A model generated the notes under the pieces. The model searched no databases. It was given only the letters and a program-made list of their open reading frames with translations, and was not told where the DNA came from. The translations under genes and the position numbers were made by a program. Positions 11,566 through 22,371 of a stretch of 64,000 nt of DNA are shown one piece after another (position 1 is the stretch's first letter; every line of letters starts with the position of its first letter). Source of the stretch: Bactericera cockerelli (taxonomy: Eukaryota; Arthropoda; Insecta; Hemiptera; Triozidae); assembly GCA_024516035.1 (NCBI GenBank), contig CM044958.1, positions 7,182,362 through 7,246,361 on the forward strand, read 5' to 3'.

Positions 11566-12200
11566 ACAAATGATGTTTCACAATGATGTTTACATTGTGA
11601 AAATTCTGTTACATCCACTATGATTTAAATAATTACGAAAACAGGTATTTATTGAGAAACTCAAATTAATTAGGAAAATGAGATAATACAAAACTTTTTA
11701 AATATAATGAATAAATGAATCGTTTGTTTTATTTTTCATATTTTTTGTATACAGAGCACCCATCCTAAGCCATTTTTATTTGGCTTCTAAGCTTTTCTTT
11801 TCGATTATCTCACAACACAGATCAAACTGGTCATAGTGGCCATTCCCAGGAGGGTTCCTAGTGCAGCTTTCTTCAAGTTGATGTTGTTCTAACCTTTAAA
11901 ACTATAGGTACATCCACAGCGACTTACCACCACTGGTACAGTTTCTATTGCATGTCTCAGTCAAATATCTCTCTCTCCATTCTCTTCTCTCTACCTCCAT
12001 TCACTTGGTTTCCCTTCTCTTCTACCTCCACCTCCCTCTCTCTCTTCTGCCTCTTCCAATTCCTCTTTCTCTTCCCTATAATGCTCAACTTTCACTGAAA
12101 AGTTTTCCACAATTTCAGCCTGGAAAATTACACTTGACAAGTTTAGTATTGGGTTTACCTCCTCTACTTTCATTTACTCTTGTAAACTTCCTTGCTCTTC
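11566..12200. other. No gene; pyrimidine-rich from 11950
   Basis: A triplicated 'aatgatgttta' word lies at 11560-11600. From 11950 the sequence becomes C/T-rich. The 165-codon frame starting at 11948 is Leu/Ser/Pro low complexity. Confidence 0.6.
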
Positions 12201-12277
12201 CTCTTTCTCTTCCTTCTCCCTCTTTCTCTTCCTTCTCCCTCTTTCTCTTCCTTCTCCCTCTTTCTCTTCCTTCTCCT
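12201..12277. repeat. 19-bp pyrimidine tandem repeat, about 4 copies
   Basis: The unit ctctttctcttccttctcc is repeated almost perfectly. It leaves several frames open on both strands. Confidence 0.9.
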
Positions 12278-13418
12278 CTTCGAACATCTACTCTTCTTCT
12301 CTTCTTATTGGTTTTTTTTCCTCCTTCTTCTTCTTCTATTGGTTCTTCTTTTACACCTCCAATTGTTTCTCCCCGTCCTCCTCTTCCTCCTCTTCCTTTT
12401 TTCTCCATCTCCCTCTTCTCCTCCATGGAGTGCTTTTTGTGTTGAAACTTCAAACTGTTAGCATAATGGGACTCCCTGTCTCGAGCTGACAGTCTAAATA
12501 AAGCACTACTATACTATACTATACTATATGTTGTATAGGGAATTTCGTGATAACAACTAACGATAATATGTATACACAATTTACATAAATATAAATGTAT
12601 CTCTACAATGTGAAATCAAGTACCAATAGATAGATACATTGTTGTCAATTGTCTCGTATATTATTTCTATTATTGTATCCACTGTATTGTGACTTTTATA
12701 GATATAGGTTGTCTAAAAAGCATGTATTATTTACTCGTGTTCCCATAGTTGTATGTACAATTGTACATACATAAGTATATAATAAATTATTAGAGCATAT
12801 GTTAGCTTTGCGACTGTTGAATTGTCAGAAAGTTAGAGACAGGCAAACTTTCGCGTAATTACATTTGGGAAATTAAAATTCATCTATGAAGTTCTGAACT
12901 TACACAAAATGTAGATAGACTTGAAGGTACCATACAAGTTATATTTAGAGAAATAGAAAGGGTCTTTTCAAAAAAAATATTTTAAAAATTCCCCAAAATT
13001 TACTACAACTTGAAAAATAAAAATAAGACAATAAACCTGATAAAAACACAATAAAAATTGATGACTTGAAATACGTGATTAAGAGTAATAAAATTGAATT
13101 GTTGATTAATTAATCAAACAGATAGGAAATGAATTAATAAAAAAAATACTTGGAGAAATAATATAAAAACACGTAATATTCTGCTTGATGCAGAAGAACA
13201 ATGATTATTACGCCCAAGATCTGCGATGGATCAACAATTGGCTCGAACTGACTAACTACTCTAACTAGTGCACCTTGAGTGGACCTTGTGCACCGTGAGA
13301 TATGCTGACTCAGGTGTGCTAGGTCAGCAGTTAGGCTCGCATAACTTACATACATAAAATACTTTGTTTTATACAATGTTGAAATAGATTCAATGGTACA
13401 TAATATATTTTAAGTAAC
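12278..13418. other. No gene; short repeats only
   Basis: Pyrimidine-rich to 12430, an (actat)n microsatellite at 12506-12528, and a perfect 20-bp palindrome at 12751-12770 (gtatgtacaattgtacatac). The minus frame at 13134-13376 is unrecognised. Confidence 0.6.
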
Positions 13419-13530
13419 CGACCTCAGTAGCTCAATCGATAAGGCGGCGGACTTGTATAACCTGGAGGTCGGTGGTTCAAGTCCCAGTTTCAGCGTAGAT
13501 TTAGTAATGCGAGTTTGAGCTCTCTGATTG
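13419..13530 (+). repeat. SINE A
   Basis: Well preserved head (cgacctcagtagctcaatcg, ggcggcggacttg), B-box 'ggttcaagtcc', then 'tttcagcgtagatttagtaa'. The tail beyond 'gagtttgagct' is lost. Confidence 0.9.
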
Positions 13531-13929
13531 GGTTACTTGGGTACACAACAAACTCTGTTTGGGTCATTTGAACGAAATTTGACTATGGAAAGGGGATTTT
13601 GAAAATGACAGTGCTTTCTAGACCTAGGACTACAAGAAGCTTTCCGGATAGGAATTGAATAGGCTAATGATGATGATAAAGAGTTGATGATAACTGTAGA
13701 AATACGACTATTTTTCAAATATCTTAATATGTTTATATTGTTAATACTTTGAGCTTTTCTTGAAAGTCTTCTAATATTCCAACGATTAAGATCTTTCTCA
13801 ATCAGTTGGAGGGTGTTTTGGAAGCAAGATTTGTCAGGAATTATAGATGTCTGATGCACGTGAAAATAGGTTAAACTAGATTAATAAGGCTTCTGACCTC
13901 AGTGGAATAGTTCAATATTTATCTCTATA

Positions 13930-14000
13930 CAGAGTGAACGGAAAGTCCCGGAAGGAAAAAGATACATAAAAAATCCCTTCCGGGACTTTTGTTCACACTG
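13930..14000. mobile_element. 71-bp hairpin MITE with CAG(A/T)GTG ends
   Basis: About 26-bp arms (cagagtgaacggaaagtccc… and …gggacttttgttcacactg) pair with few mismatches across a 19-base A-rich loop. TATA precedes the left end and TACA follows the right, recalling the TATA-flanked foldbacks at 34724 and 40768. Confidence 0.7.
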
Positions 14001-14324
14001 TACATTTAAAAGTCAAATCTGTGCTTGTCTGACTGGCTGACTATGTCCTCTTAAGGGTTGTCTGATTAAAAGATATGTATAGGTTGATGATTTTGCATGT
14101 TTCAAATAGGTACTACAACATTATCAAGCTGGGACATAGGTGTCTGTTATTTATAGCGTTCAGTGCAATAGTTCGGCATTTACATTCGGATAAATGCTTT
14201 AGCTAAAAGCTATGGGATTTATTTTCAAAAATAAATAAAAAGGCTTATCTGGAATACTTCTTACTGGAAAATGGAAAATTTATTTATTGGTCCTTTTTTT
14301 TCTTCTTCAGTTTGTCTTTATTAT

Positions 14325-14515
14325 TCTTCTTAAATTTGAGTTCGTGACCACATTTTTTTTGTACAAGAATGATATTACATATAAACAATACATCTCTTAT
14401 AAGCCAAGTCTAACATGATAATAAGACTCTGAGAGTTAGGTGGTAGAGAATGCTTTGAGTATTAACCTCACCTGGTGGTTACCTTCCCCTAAAGAGTATT
14501 ATTATTATAATTATT
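14325..14515 (+). repeat. SINE B, interrupted
   Basis: 'atttgagttcgtgaccaca' at about 14335-14353 and 'taataagactctgagagtta' onward at 14418 belong together but are separated by about 60 bp of unrelated AT-rich DNA. It ends 'cctaaagagtattattatta'. Confidence 0.75.
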
Positions 14516-14829
14516 CTTCTTCTACTTTCTCTTCTTCAGTCCATCTTTGGTAGTCTTCTTATCATTGTTTTTCTTTTATTCTTATAAGTCTCTCTTTTTA
14601 TTTCATTTGATAAAGACTATCTAAACCCGAGTTATTCACCAAAGGGTTAAGGTTTTCCTAAGCCAATTGCTATTCCTTCTACAAGATAAGAAAACACATA
14701 AATCCTTACCTCCTATTATTACCTCTACATATATAATTATATATGTATACCTCCTGTCGTTGGCCTATCTTCACCTATAAACCTCTCTTTATGTATATTC
14801 GTCTTATCTTCAAATTAACCTCCTATATC
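14516..14829. other. No feature recognised
   Basis: AT/pyrimidine-rich DNA without a repeat match. Confidence 0.5.
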
Positions 14830-15105
14830 TACTAGCCCTGTCGTGAGGGTTCCAACTCTCCTTCAGGAGTATTCCACCTGAGGTCGATATAAGAAACAGG
14901 ATTAGTTAATCCTATTTATTTACAACTCATTAATTGGACATGTTATATACAACACAAATAATTACAAATTAATATACAATATAAAAGAAGAAAAAAAAAT
15001 AAAGAAAAAAAAATAAATATATACATAATATATGTCCTAACTAAAGGGCGGGGTAGTTGCTTTTGGCAATCTCTTCCACCCAACCCGTTTAATCATAGTG
15101 AACAC
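14830..15105 (-). repeat. Possible LINE 3'-end fragment
   Basis: The minus strand carries the word 'gggttgggtggaagagattg' at about 15070-15090. It recurs at 32475-32500 (plus) and, diverged, at 28975-29005 and 48035-48062 (both minus). At 32475 it is followed by 'aataaagattttcttaataa', which suggests the 3' untranslated end of a retroelement. No coding part is seen here. Confidence 0.5.
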
Positions 15106-15149
15106 TATCTCTTATCTTCACCTTGACAATAATTGAACAGACGTAATAT

Positions 15150-15305
15150 CTCAATTTGGGACTGCTGCCACATAACGCGGACTAAAATGGGATTTATATT
15201 AGAGTCGCTGTTTCAGTCTTTAAACAGTTTGAGTTTGTTTACCATGCCAATCATAATACTTATGCATTCATTATTCTGGGAATGTGTGATAATTTTCATT
15301 GTGTA
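15150..15305. repeat. Conserved repeat G, copy 1 of 3
   Basis: Shares with 52305-52450 and 60110-60270, in order, 'gctgccac', 'actaaaa.gggattta', 'gtttaccatgccaatcataa', 'atgcattcattattct' and 'gtgt.ataattttcattgtgtac'. It is not related to the tRNA-derived SINEs. The 64-codon frame across it is not kept in the other copies. Confidence 0.8.
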
Positions 15306-15401
15306 CGAGCTAGAAGCTAAAAGCTAGCTAGTTTCTAAAGGATTATGATTTAAATAGATAGAAATTTATATTTAAAAAAAGTTAAAATTTATCATTTCTG
15401 T

Positions 15402-15468
15402 GTTAATCTCTTTCGTGATATCACAACTACTCAAACTCGCTTTAATGAATCTACGCTGAAACCGTGAC
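15402..15468 (-). repeat. SINE A 3' part, minus strand
   Basis: 'gttaatctctttcgtgatat', 'cacaactactcaaactcgct' and 'atctacgctgaaaccg' are the reverse of the SINE A body. The head is missing. Confidence 0.9.
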
Positions 15469-17473
15469 TAATTATTTTATATTACAAAAATTAAATATTA
15501 ATAAATGTTGCAACTTATTTCATAATTCCTTTTTTATTACCAAAACACACCAGGCCTAACTAGGGTATAAAAAATACAATCTACAGCAGACAGATTGCTC
15601 AAGAAACAAGAGCGGAAGAGTGCAGCCAAAAAAGAAAATAAGAAAGTTGTAATTTCCCAAATTATATGAAAACATCAAGCACTTTCTTTACTGTAACAGT
15701 GTGAGTAGGGGGAGAGAGTTTGTGGATAATAATTTGAATTTTAAATGGTCTCTTTTTCTTATCCTCCTCCTTCTTTTCGTTCTCCTCCTCTTAATATAAC
15801 TCCTCATACAACTCCTTCTTGATCCTCCAATTCCTCCTTCAACTCCTCTTTCTTCGTATCCTTCTCATTCTCCTCCTCTTCATTTTCCATCTCCTCTTCT
15901 TCAGTCTCCAACTTCTTCCTCGTCCACCTTTTCATCCTCCAACTCCTCCTCCTCTCCATCCTCCAACTCCTCCTCCATAAAATTATTTATCCTTCTCTTT
16001 AAATTTTTCTTCTTGTTTTTTTGCCTACCGTTTCTTCGCCATAACAAGATTTTCATTATTTTTAATTATTTTCCAAGTGGTGATTTTCGTGCTGAAATTC
16101 ATGTTTCTGCCCCGCCTCCTCCGCTGATGGCTTAATAATACCTAGGTACCTTCAGTGTGTCTTTCTCTTTCTCATCAAACAAAATTAGGGCATTTTACCA
16201 ACGAAATAATGGCTTCATATGATTCGCCGTTCATAGATTTTACTGTCTTTGAAAGTTTATATTACCTACTCATTAAACAAGTGTTTAGGTCACAATGAAT
16301 CTAAATATAAAACGAGAATAAAATGTGAAAATCTAGAAGATAAATCAAATAACCTTCATTTTCTGTAATACTTTAAATGGCATTTCTTAACTTATCCCCC
16401 TGCCCTGCCTGAAAATTATGAAATTATTATAGTAATCAGTATAAAAAAATATGATGAAAAAAATGTCAAAGAAACAGGCTTTTAATTAGAATTTATATTC
16501 CTCCATTTTTTTTATATTTAAAAGACTTAACGATAATTAAAGTTGAAAAAAAATGAAGATAAGGAATTTTAAAGAGATAAAAAGAAAATTATAACACTGA
16601 GAATTGGAAAGCATTTTAGCTTTCTACTTTTTCTGTGTCTTTGTTTACCTCTGAAGGTATATTTTTTTTTACTGAACAATGAAATTTAATAATAGATAGG
16701 TAAGTATAATACTTATTATTAATTTGTAAAACATTTCAGAGTCAGTCAAACACAAGAGTAAGAAATTTTGAACGTACATACAATAAAATTATTTATTGTG
16801 TCACTTCTCGTCCATCAAAGGGGAGAATGCACATTAGGGGATGGATCAACTAAAATTCAGACCACAGCTACACTAGCTGCTGTATTAATAATGTAAAAAA
16901 AAACTTTCGATTTCTAATATTAGAAATTTCTCGGAAGTAATTGTTTTTAACATACATATACTAACTTATTAATGTTTTCAATAGACACCGATCCTAATAA
17001 AGAATTATTATTACTATTTTCCAGGTAAGTCAGTCATCCAGAGCTAATGTACTTTTCTACTGACCCAGTTGTTGAGCATCTTTTGAAATTATATCATGGC
17101 GAGTAAGTTATGGATTACAATATTAAGATATCTAATAAATTAAAGATAACAATGATTTTGTTTTAAAAGAAATAACTCCAGAAAAAATAAATGCAGTAAA
17201 ATTATTTCCCCAACTGTCTTACCCAGTTGAAAAGTAGGTACACAATAATTGGAAACAGAAAAATGTATTTTTTTAATGATAAATAATAAAGTTTATTATT
17301 ATCAATTAACATCTTTGAATTGACCCTAGGAAGTGTCGTCATGATCTTGTGAGTAGCTAGTTATGACGTGAGGATTAAATGTCAAAAATATAACCTTTAT
17401 GTAGGTCTCATAGGACCTAGAAAAGAATAAGGGTGTATTTATCAATAACTGTCATTTAATTTCATACAACTTA
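15469..17473. other. No gene; one element-H scrap
   Basis: Pyrimidine-rich at 15745-16010 with repeated 'ctccaactcctcc'. At about 16903-16944 the minus strand matches the start of element H (acttccgagaaatttctaat…). The rest is AT-rich and unremarkable. Confidence 0.6.
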
Positions 17474-17572
17474 CCGACCTCAGTAGCTTGATCGATAAGT
17501 CCCGGTTTCAGCGAAGATTTAAGTGAAGCGAGTTTCAGCAGTTGTGATATCACAAAAGTGAAACACATATAT
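17474..17572 (+). repeat. SINE A with internal deletion
   Basis: Reads 'cgacctcagtagcttgatcg', 'ataag' and then directly 'tcccggtttcagcg'. Compared with 51632-51782 about 37 bp spanning the middle of the tRNA-like head are missing. 'aag' at both sides of the missing part fits a microhomology deletion. Confidence 0.88.
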
Positions 17573-17734
17573 GAAATTTTTCTTTTCAATTGTTAAATTA
17601 GCCATGGTTAACTTTCAAGCAACCCCTAGAGTCTAAGTTGCATAATGATATTAGATTTGATAATAATAACTTTAACTGCTAGGTAGCTCCTAGCAAAGAG
17701 TACTTACCTAGTGAAGAATAACTAACTTGTAGTC

Positions 17735-17925
17735 AATTGGTTAATTAAGGCGCTAGTCAGCTAATGTAGCTGTGGATCCGTTGGTTCGAATCCCAACGCG
17801 TGCATGAATTTTTCCTCATTAATATGAGTTTGTGACCACATAATAAGAGGGTTAGGTGTTAGAAAATATTTCGAGCATTCCCACCCCGGTGGTTAACTTC
17901 CACTAAAGAGTGTAATTATTATTAT
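17735..17925 (+). repeat. SINE B, near full length
   Basis: The tRNA-like head (gtcaattggttaattaaggc… then ggttcgaatccc) runs into 'gcatgaatttttcctcatta', 'gagtttgtgaccacataata' and 'ccactaaagagtg', with a (tta)n tail. It is one of the best copies for defining the family. Confidence 0.88.
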
Positions 17926-18229
17926 TAGTATTAGTAGTGAACTTTATTGTTAATTTCTCTAATAAGATCAAAGAGTTGACGTGTAACGTAAGGTCTGAAA
18001 ATTGGTCAAATTCAAAATTTTCTTCAAAAAAAATACTCTCAAAAATTAACTTCCAGGTAGGAAGGTGGTGTACTTCAACATTGGGATGGCAGTAGAGTAA
18101 GTACTGTCAAGTGGATGAGTGATGTTACCAGGGGGTGGGGTTTTAGAGAGACACTAACCAGCAATGAAAACATTGCTGGAGTGCCTCCATGGGGGTTTTG
18201 GAGGTGAGAGAGAAAGGGGGGTTGATATA

Positions 18230-18633
18230 AAGTTCAGTCAACCACGGAAACCCCCCTCCCCCCTTTCCCCCTCGAAACACTCTTTCGCTCCCACTTTTTC
18301 TCTTCCTCTTTTTTCCTTTCCCTCTGTTCTGGCTCATAATTTTCTCTTTCCAATATTTTCTTTCTTTTTCTTTCACTCCCATTATCTGTCCTCCTTTACT
18401 GTTGTTCTTTCTCTTTCTCCCTCTCACATCCCTTCCATCCAGTATATCTTCATCTCTCGCCCCTCCCTTTCCTCTCCCTCACCCTCTTACTGTCTTTCTC
18501 ACCTCTCCCACCCCTATCTCTATTTCCTCCTCTACCCATCTCACTCTCTTTCTCACTCTCCCCATCTAACTCTCTCTTTCTCCCTCTCTCCTTCCCTCTC
18601 TTTTACCTTTCCCATCTCTATCTCTCTTTCTGT

Positions 18634-18664
<31 letters not shown>

Positions 18665-18680
18665 CCTCCCTCCCTCCCAT
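18230..18680. repeat. Pyrimidine-rich tract, (CT)n then (CCCT)n
   Basis: 450 bp of nearly pure C/T, with (CT)n at 18641-18664 followed by (CCCT)n. The 190-codon plus frame 18164-18736 is Ser/Pro/Leu low complexity, and the minus strand is Lys/Arg/Gly; neither looks like a gene. Confidence 0.85.
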
Positions 18681-18804
18681 CCCTATTTCCGATCCCTCCG
18701 AATAAATTTATGATAATTGAAATTCACTCACAATAACAAGAAGAGAATTTCTAGCAATAATGATGAGAGTGTTCCTTTTGCTTCCTCCCATGATGATCGG
18801 AAAA

Positions 18805-18910
18805 AAGCAGACCAGAGATCTCTAGAACTAGAGACAACCGCTGTGAGGCAGCGGACTCGAGACCTGGAGGCCACTGGTTCGAGTCTCACACACGAAATTA
18901 CTTACTTAAC
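18805..18910 (+). repeat. tRNA-like SINE head, probably SINE A related
   Basis: 'gcagcggactcgagacctgg', 'aggccactggttcgagtctc' and 'acgaaatt' follow the SINE A head layout with many substitutions. The 3' body is not recognisable. Confidence 0.55.
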
Positions 18911-19097
18911 CGTGACTGCGGCCTAGAAGACCATATATGTCTCCTCAACGGATTGTCTCAAATCAGATCGTTTTTATTTCTATGAAAACAAAAATAAATG
19001 GATTTTACTCTCTTCATAACTTTCAACTACATTGTGGTCCTATTACGACGATGGTTTTACTCTCAATTTGTTTGAGACTCACATACCAGCTACTTAA

Positions 19098-19378
19098 CAC
19101 TTTCCGTGCCGGAGACTCATTTTGAAATTATTGCCCAGTGCCGTAGCGATATTTGGCCGGTGTTACCAAATGGTAACACCGGCACAGGCTTAAATTATTT
19201 TGAAGTTTTTCTTGTTCTGTGCCGGTGTTACCATTTGGTAACACTATTCCATAAGGTGTTACCAAAAGGTAACACCGGGGTCGAGAAGTAGATGTCTTTA
19301 CGATCTTCGGTGTTACCAAATGGTAACACCATTTTTCTGAACAGGTGTTACCAAACGGTAACACCGGCACGGAAAGTG
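19098..19378. mobile_element. piggyBac-like MITE with internal palindrome array
   Basis: TTAA occurs at both borders (19094-19097 and 19379-19382). Inside them, perfect 15-bp terminal inverted repeats read CACTTTCCGTGCCGG and its complement. The element is 281 bp without the TTAA copies and has no ORF of note. TTAA duplication is the hallmark of the piggyBac superfamily, and the empty site is readable because the host SINE F is interrupted cleanly. The interior holds five palindromes of GTGTTACC/GGTAACAC. It must have been mobilised by a transposase encoded elsewhere. Confidence 0.85.
19156..19365. repeat. Array of five GTGTTACC-GGTAACAC palindromes
   Basis: Palindromes at 19156-19183 (13-bp arms), 19225-19244, 19255-19276, 19309-19330 and 19344-19365. 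Arms are conserved; the central 2-4 bases vary (aa, tt, aaaa, aa, ac-type). They lie inside the TTAA MITE, unevenly spaced. Confidence 0.95.
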
Positions 19379-19599
19379 TTAAACTAAGCATTAATATCAC
19401 CCAGCCTTAGTGGGGCCGGAAATAGTCAGCATCACGAGGGTTCGAATTTCAATAGTCACTCATCCAAGTTCTAGCTTTGCTGGACGTTGCTTGGTTTCTG
19501 TTGGAATGAACGGGAAGACCGAGAACTGGCGCTGATGATGTTTTGTTAACATATTTGTGATGATATTAAAGAGTGTTGAAATTCTGACTTAAATCTGCC

Positions 19600-19685
19600 C
19601 TACTAAATTTCACCATTCTTGTAACTCGAACCACTGACCTCTAGGTTACGAGTCTCCTGCCTTAGCGATCGAATTACTGAATTCA
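19600..19685 (-). repeat. SINE A-like head, diverged, minus strand
   Basis: 'aactcgaaccactgacctct', 'aggttacgagtc' and 'ccttagcgatcga' are the reversed A head with substitutions. Confidence 0.65.
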
Positions 19686-21149
19686 TATTGATAATTCAAC
19701 GAGGATGGTAGGAAACCGTCGCGCGTGTATCGTGGTCGTTTGCGAGTTAACATTCACAGAGAATTACAACATCTTTGTAATTTTATCGATGTAATTTTCC
19801 AAAAACCTTCACATACAGGAAGTTAGGGAAGTGATGAGCCTTATTTTTGTAATTCCCTTTTTTTACAATCACAAAAAAATGAAATTATTTAAATGAACAA
19901 AAAAAAATATTTTAAATAAAAATAATAATAATAATTGTGAGAGGAATAAAGACAAGAGAAAAGGAGGAAGACAGAGCATCTGAAACAATATTTAAATTCC
20001 ACTTTGTTGTTGGGTAGGGGAAGGAAAATGCATTTAATGTAAAAAATAAAGTACATAAAATAAAATGGGAAAAAATATGCGATATAAAAAGCATTAAATT
20101 TGATTTATTTTTACTTATGAATTAAATTTGAATCCATAATCAACTCACATTTTCGCTTTAATAAAGTGTTTTATTATGGTGTTTTTTTGTGAGTTCAAAA
20201 AAATTTGGTAACAATTATAAATTTACCCACTAAAATTGTGATTAATTAACACAAAGAATCTCATTAATAATTTTTAACTGAGAAGTTAACCGAACAAAGA
20301 AGTTTTTAATTTAACTCGCTTGTTGGGCAGAAAAAAAAACAAGAAATGAAGAAGTACGAGGACAATTCTTTGGGAGGCCTGCTGGCTAGGCGCTTTATAC
20401 GGCGAAAAAGATCTATCTAGACATTCTACGGAAAGCAAGTCTAAGCCAGCTTGTGTTTTTATAGTCAGAAAGTGTCGGCATAGATACCTGGCTCTCGGGG
20501 AGATATAGTTTTCCATAAAAGCAGAAGCGGATAATTTATGTTTGCCGAATAAAGAATGATCTACTGAGTAGTAGATTCTACTCTCTGTGTAGGTACGAGT
20601 ATATGAGCCTGCAAGGCCTGGCGGTTTCGTTCAAGGCGAGTTCCATAAAAAAAGATAGTGAGTAACGCTTAATATGATAACTTTAACTTTTTTTAGGTAG
20701 GTACCAATGACAAGTTCAATGGTGTTTTGCGTTATCCAAAAAGTCCATTTTTCAAAAGTTGAGCTTTTAAATGAGCTCTTCAAATACTGGCATATCTCCC
20801 GAATTTGCTGTAAATGCACTGTAATAAGTTGAAGTTCCCACCAGAGGGAGTGTTAAGGGATAGTTTATAATTGGTTAATCTAATCCTGTTTCATAATCCG
20901 GGCCTTAATCTTCTAAAGATTTTAATCCATGGCTAGTATGTTTTTTTTTTATACGTAAGTTTGTGTGTGTCTAAAATCTCAAGGTCTCCATTATGGAAAC
21001 CTTATTATTGTAGAAAGAAAAATGGACCCACATTTTTCTCATCATACGTGACTGCATTATGAGGAGTAGGAGTGTATGTTATTATGGAATGTGTCATGCA
21101 GAGTATTTTATTTTATAATAAGAAAAGTGACAGGACGACTTTTTCATTT
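19686..21149. other. No feature recognised
   Basis: AT-rich, with a mixed-composition patch at 20360-20520 whose minus frame (76 codons, 20286-20516) I do not recognise. Confidence 0.5.
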
Positions 21150-21290
21150 TTTTCCTCTCCCTCCTTTCTATTTCCTTCTCCTCTTGCCTCGCCTCCTCCT
21201 CCTCCTCCCTTCTTCTTCACCTCCTCCTCCTCCTTCTTCCCTACGAAAAATCTCATCCTTTATTTCTTTACTTTATCTCTGGTGTGAAGA
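21150..21290. repeat. (CCT)n-rich pyrimidine tract
   Basis: Repeated cctcctcct words at 21188-21240; frames here are Pro/Ser runs. Confidence 0.8.
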
Positions 21291-21539
21291 TCAGTGGCGG
21301 AGCTTTAGTATGAATACTCGTATGAGGCGCTCTCTCAAAAAGGAGGTGAGGACTCAAACTACACCCCCACAATAACCTTTTCAGAGGATGCCACTGTAGG
21401 GTGTTGTCCGGTAGAATATTCTTAATAAATATGTTTTCTATTAATAAATTTGTGTCTTTTATTCGAATATACACTGCAATATAAATTTTACTGATTATTA
21501 ATCATTTATTCATTTTTTGTTTTTTTTTTGTTTTTTTTT

Positions 21540-21790
21540 TGGTGGGGGGTTTACGTCCCTTTCAACACCTACATAGGTGTTCCTCCATTCGCAGGAAACT
21601 CACAATTGTGCTACCTACATTGACCTCACCCAGCGTGTGTTGGGCTGGAGTGCCAGCCTCACGAAGTGTCCACTTCGCTGTACGTTGCTTAACTTCGCTG
21701 ATCCTAATACGAAAACTGGTGTGTTCAACGCGCCATCGACCTTGTCATAGTATGAACGTATGGCGCACTCCCAACATGGAGTGCAGGACT
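21540..21790 (-). repeat. SINE F, diverged, minus strand
   Basis: 'cctccattcgcaggaaactc', 'gacctcacccagcgtgtg', 'ctggtgtgttcaacgcgcca' follow the SINE F order seen at 43190-43380. The tRNA-like head is not clear. Confidence 0.7.
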
Positions 21791-22371
21791 CAAAGGAATG
21801 GGGACGAATATAAACAAGTGGGTCAAATTAAAAGATCGGACGCTGCAGTTCTGAAAGGAAAAATATGGACTGTATCAATTTTCTGAGTATAATGTTCAAA
21901 TTTGGATTTCTAGAATACGATTCAAACTTTATAAGTTCATAACAAAAATGTTACAAAAAATTTAAACGTCTCTGATTATTTATGTACCTTATTTTTTTCC
22001 AAACGTCTGGTTTTCTTTATGCACTAAAGAAGAAAGCAAATAATCTTCTTTTCCGCGCCACTGCTCATAATAATTTTAACCTTTATGAGATTTTTTTTCC
22101 CTAATACAAAAGGCGCTTCGAAACAAAATGAAAATAATGTAATAAAACATTTTTATTGTTGACTTTTCCTACATCTTGGTTTACTTTTTTTCACAGTTGA
22201 ACAAAAAGTATTTTCTCCAAGCAAACAGGAAGACAGTGAATGCCACCTTGTCCAGTTTATAGTGAGATTGAAGAGAGATACAGGTATAATTTTTATTTGT
22301 AAATTAGATATAACATATTTCATTTAAGAATTCGTCTTTTTTTAATATTGTGCTCAACACGTATGTAATAT
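21791..22371. other. No feature recognised
   Basis: AT-rich, nothing supported. Confidence 0.5.

Larger units (their letters stand above)
19020..19560 (-). repeat. SINE F, split by a MITE
   Basis: SINE F on the minus strand. Positions 19030-19093 match its 3' end ('actcacataccagctac', compare 43190-43215), and 19383-19560 continues with 'atcacccagccttagtgggg', 'agcatcacgagggttcgaat' and 'ggacgttgctt'. Removing 19098-19382 restores an uninterrupted SINE F with one TTAA. Confidence 0.8.

Noticed and set aside
11948..12461. 165- and 89-codon frames, plus an Arg/Glu-rich minus frame
   Set aside because: All come from the same C/T-rich repeats.
13533..13859. 108-codon minus frame
   Set aside because: Ordinary composition but no recognisable domain, and it overlaps the end of a SINE A; a chance frame is as likely.
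15133..15327. 64-codon plus frame
   Set aside because: It lies on repeat G; the other two copies do not keep the frame.
18164..18736. 190-codon plus frame
   Set aside because: Translation of a pyrimidine-rich tract with (CT)n; the opposite strand is equally open.
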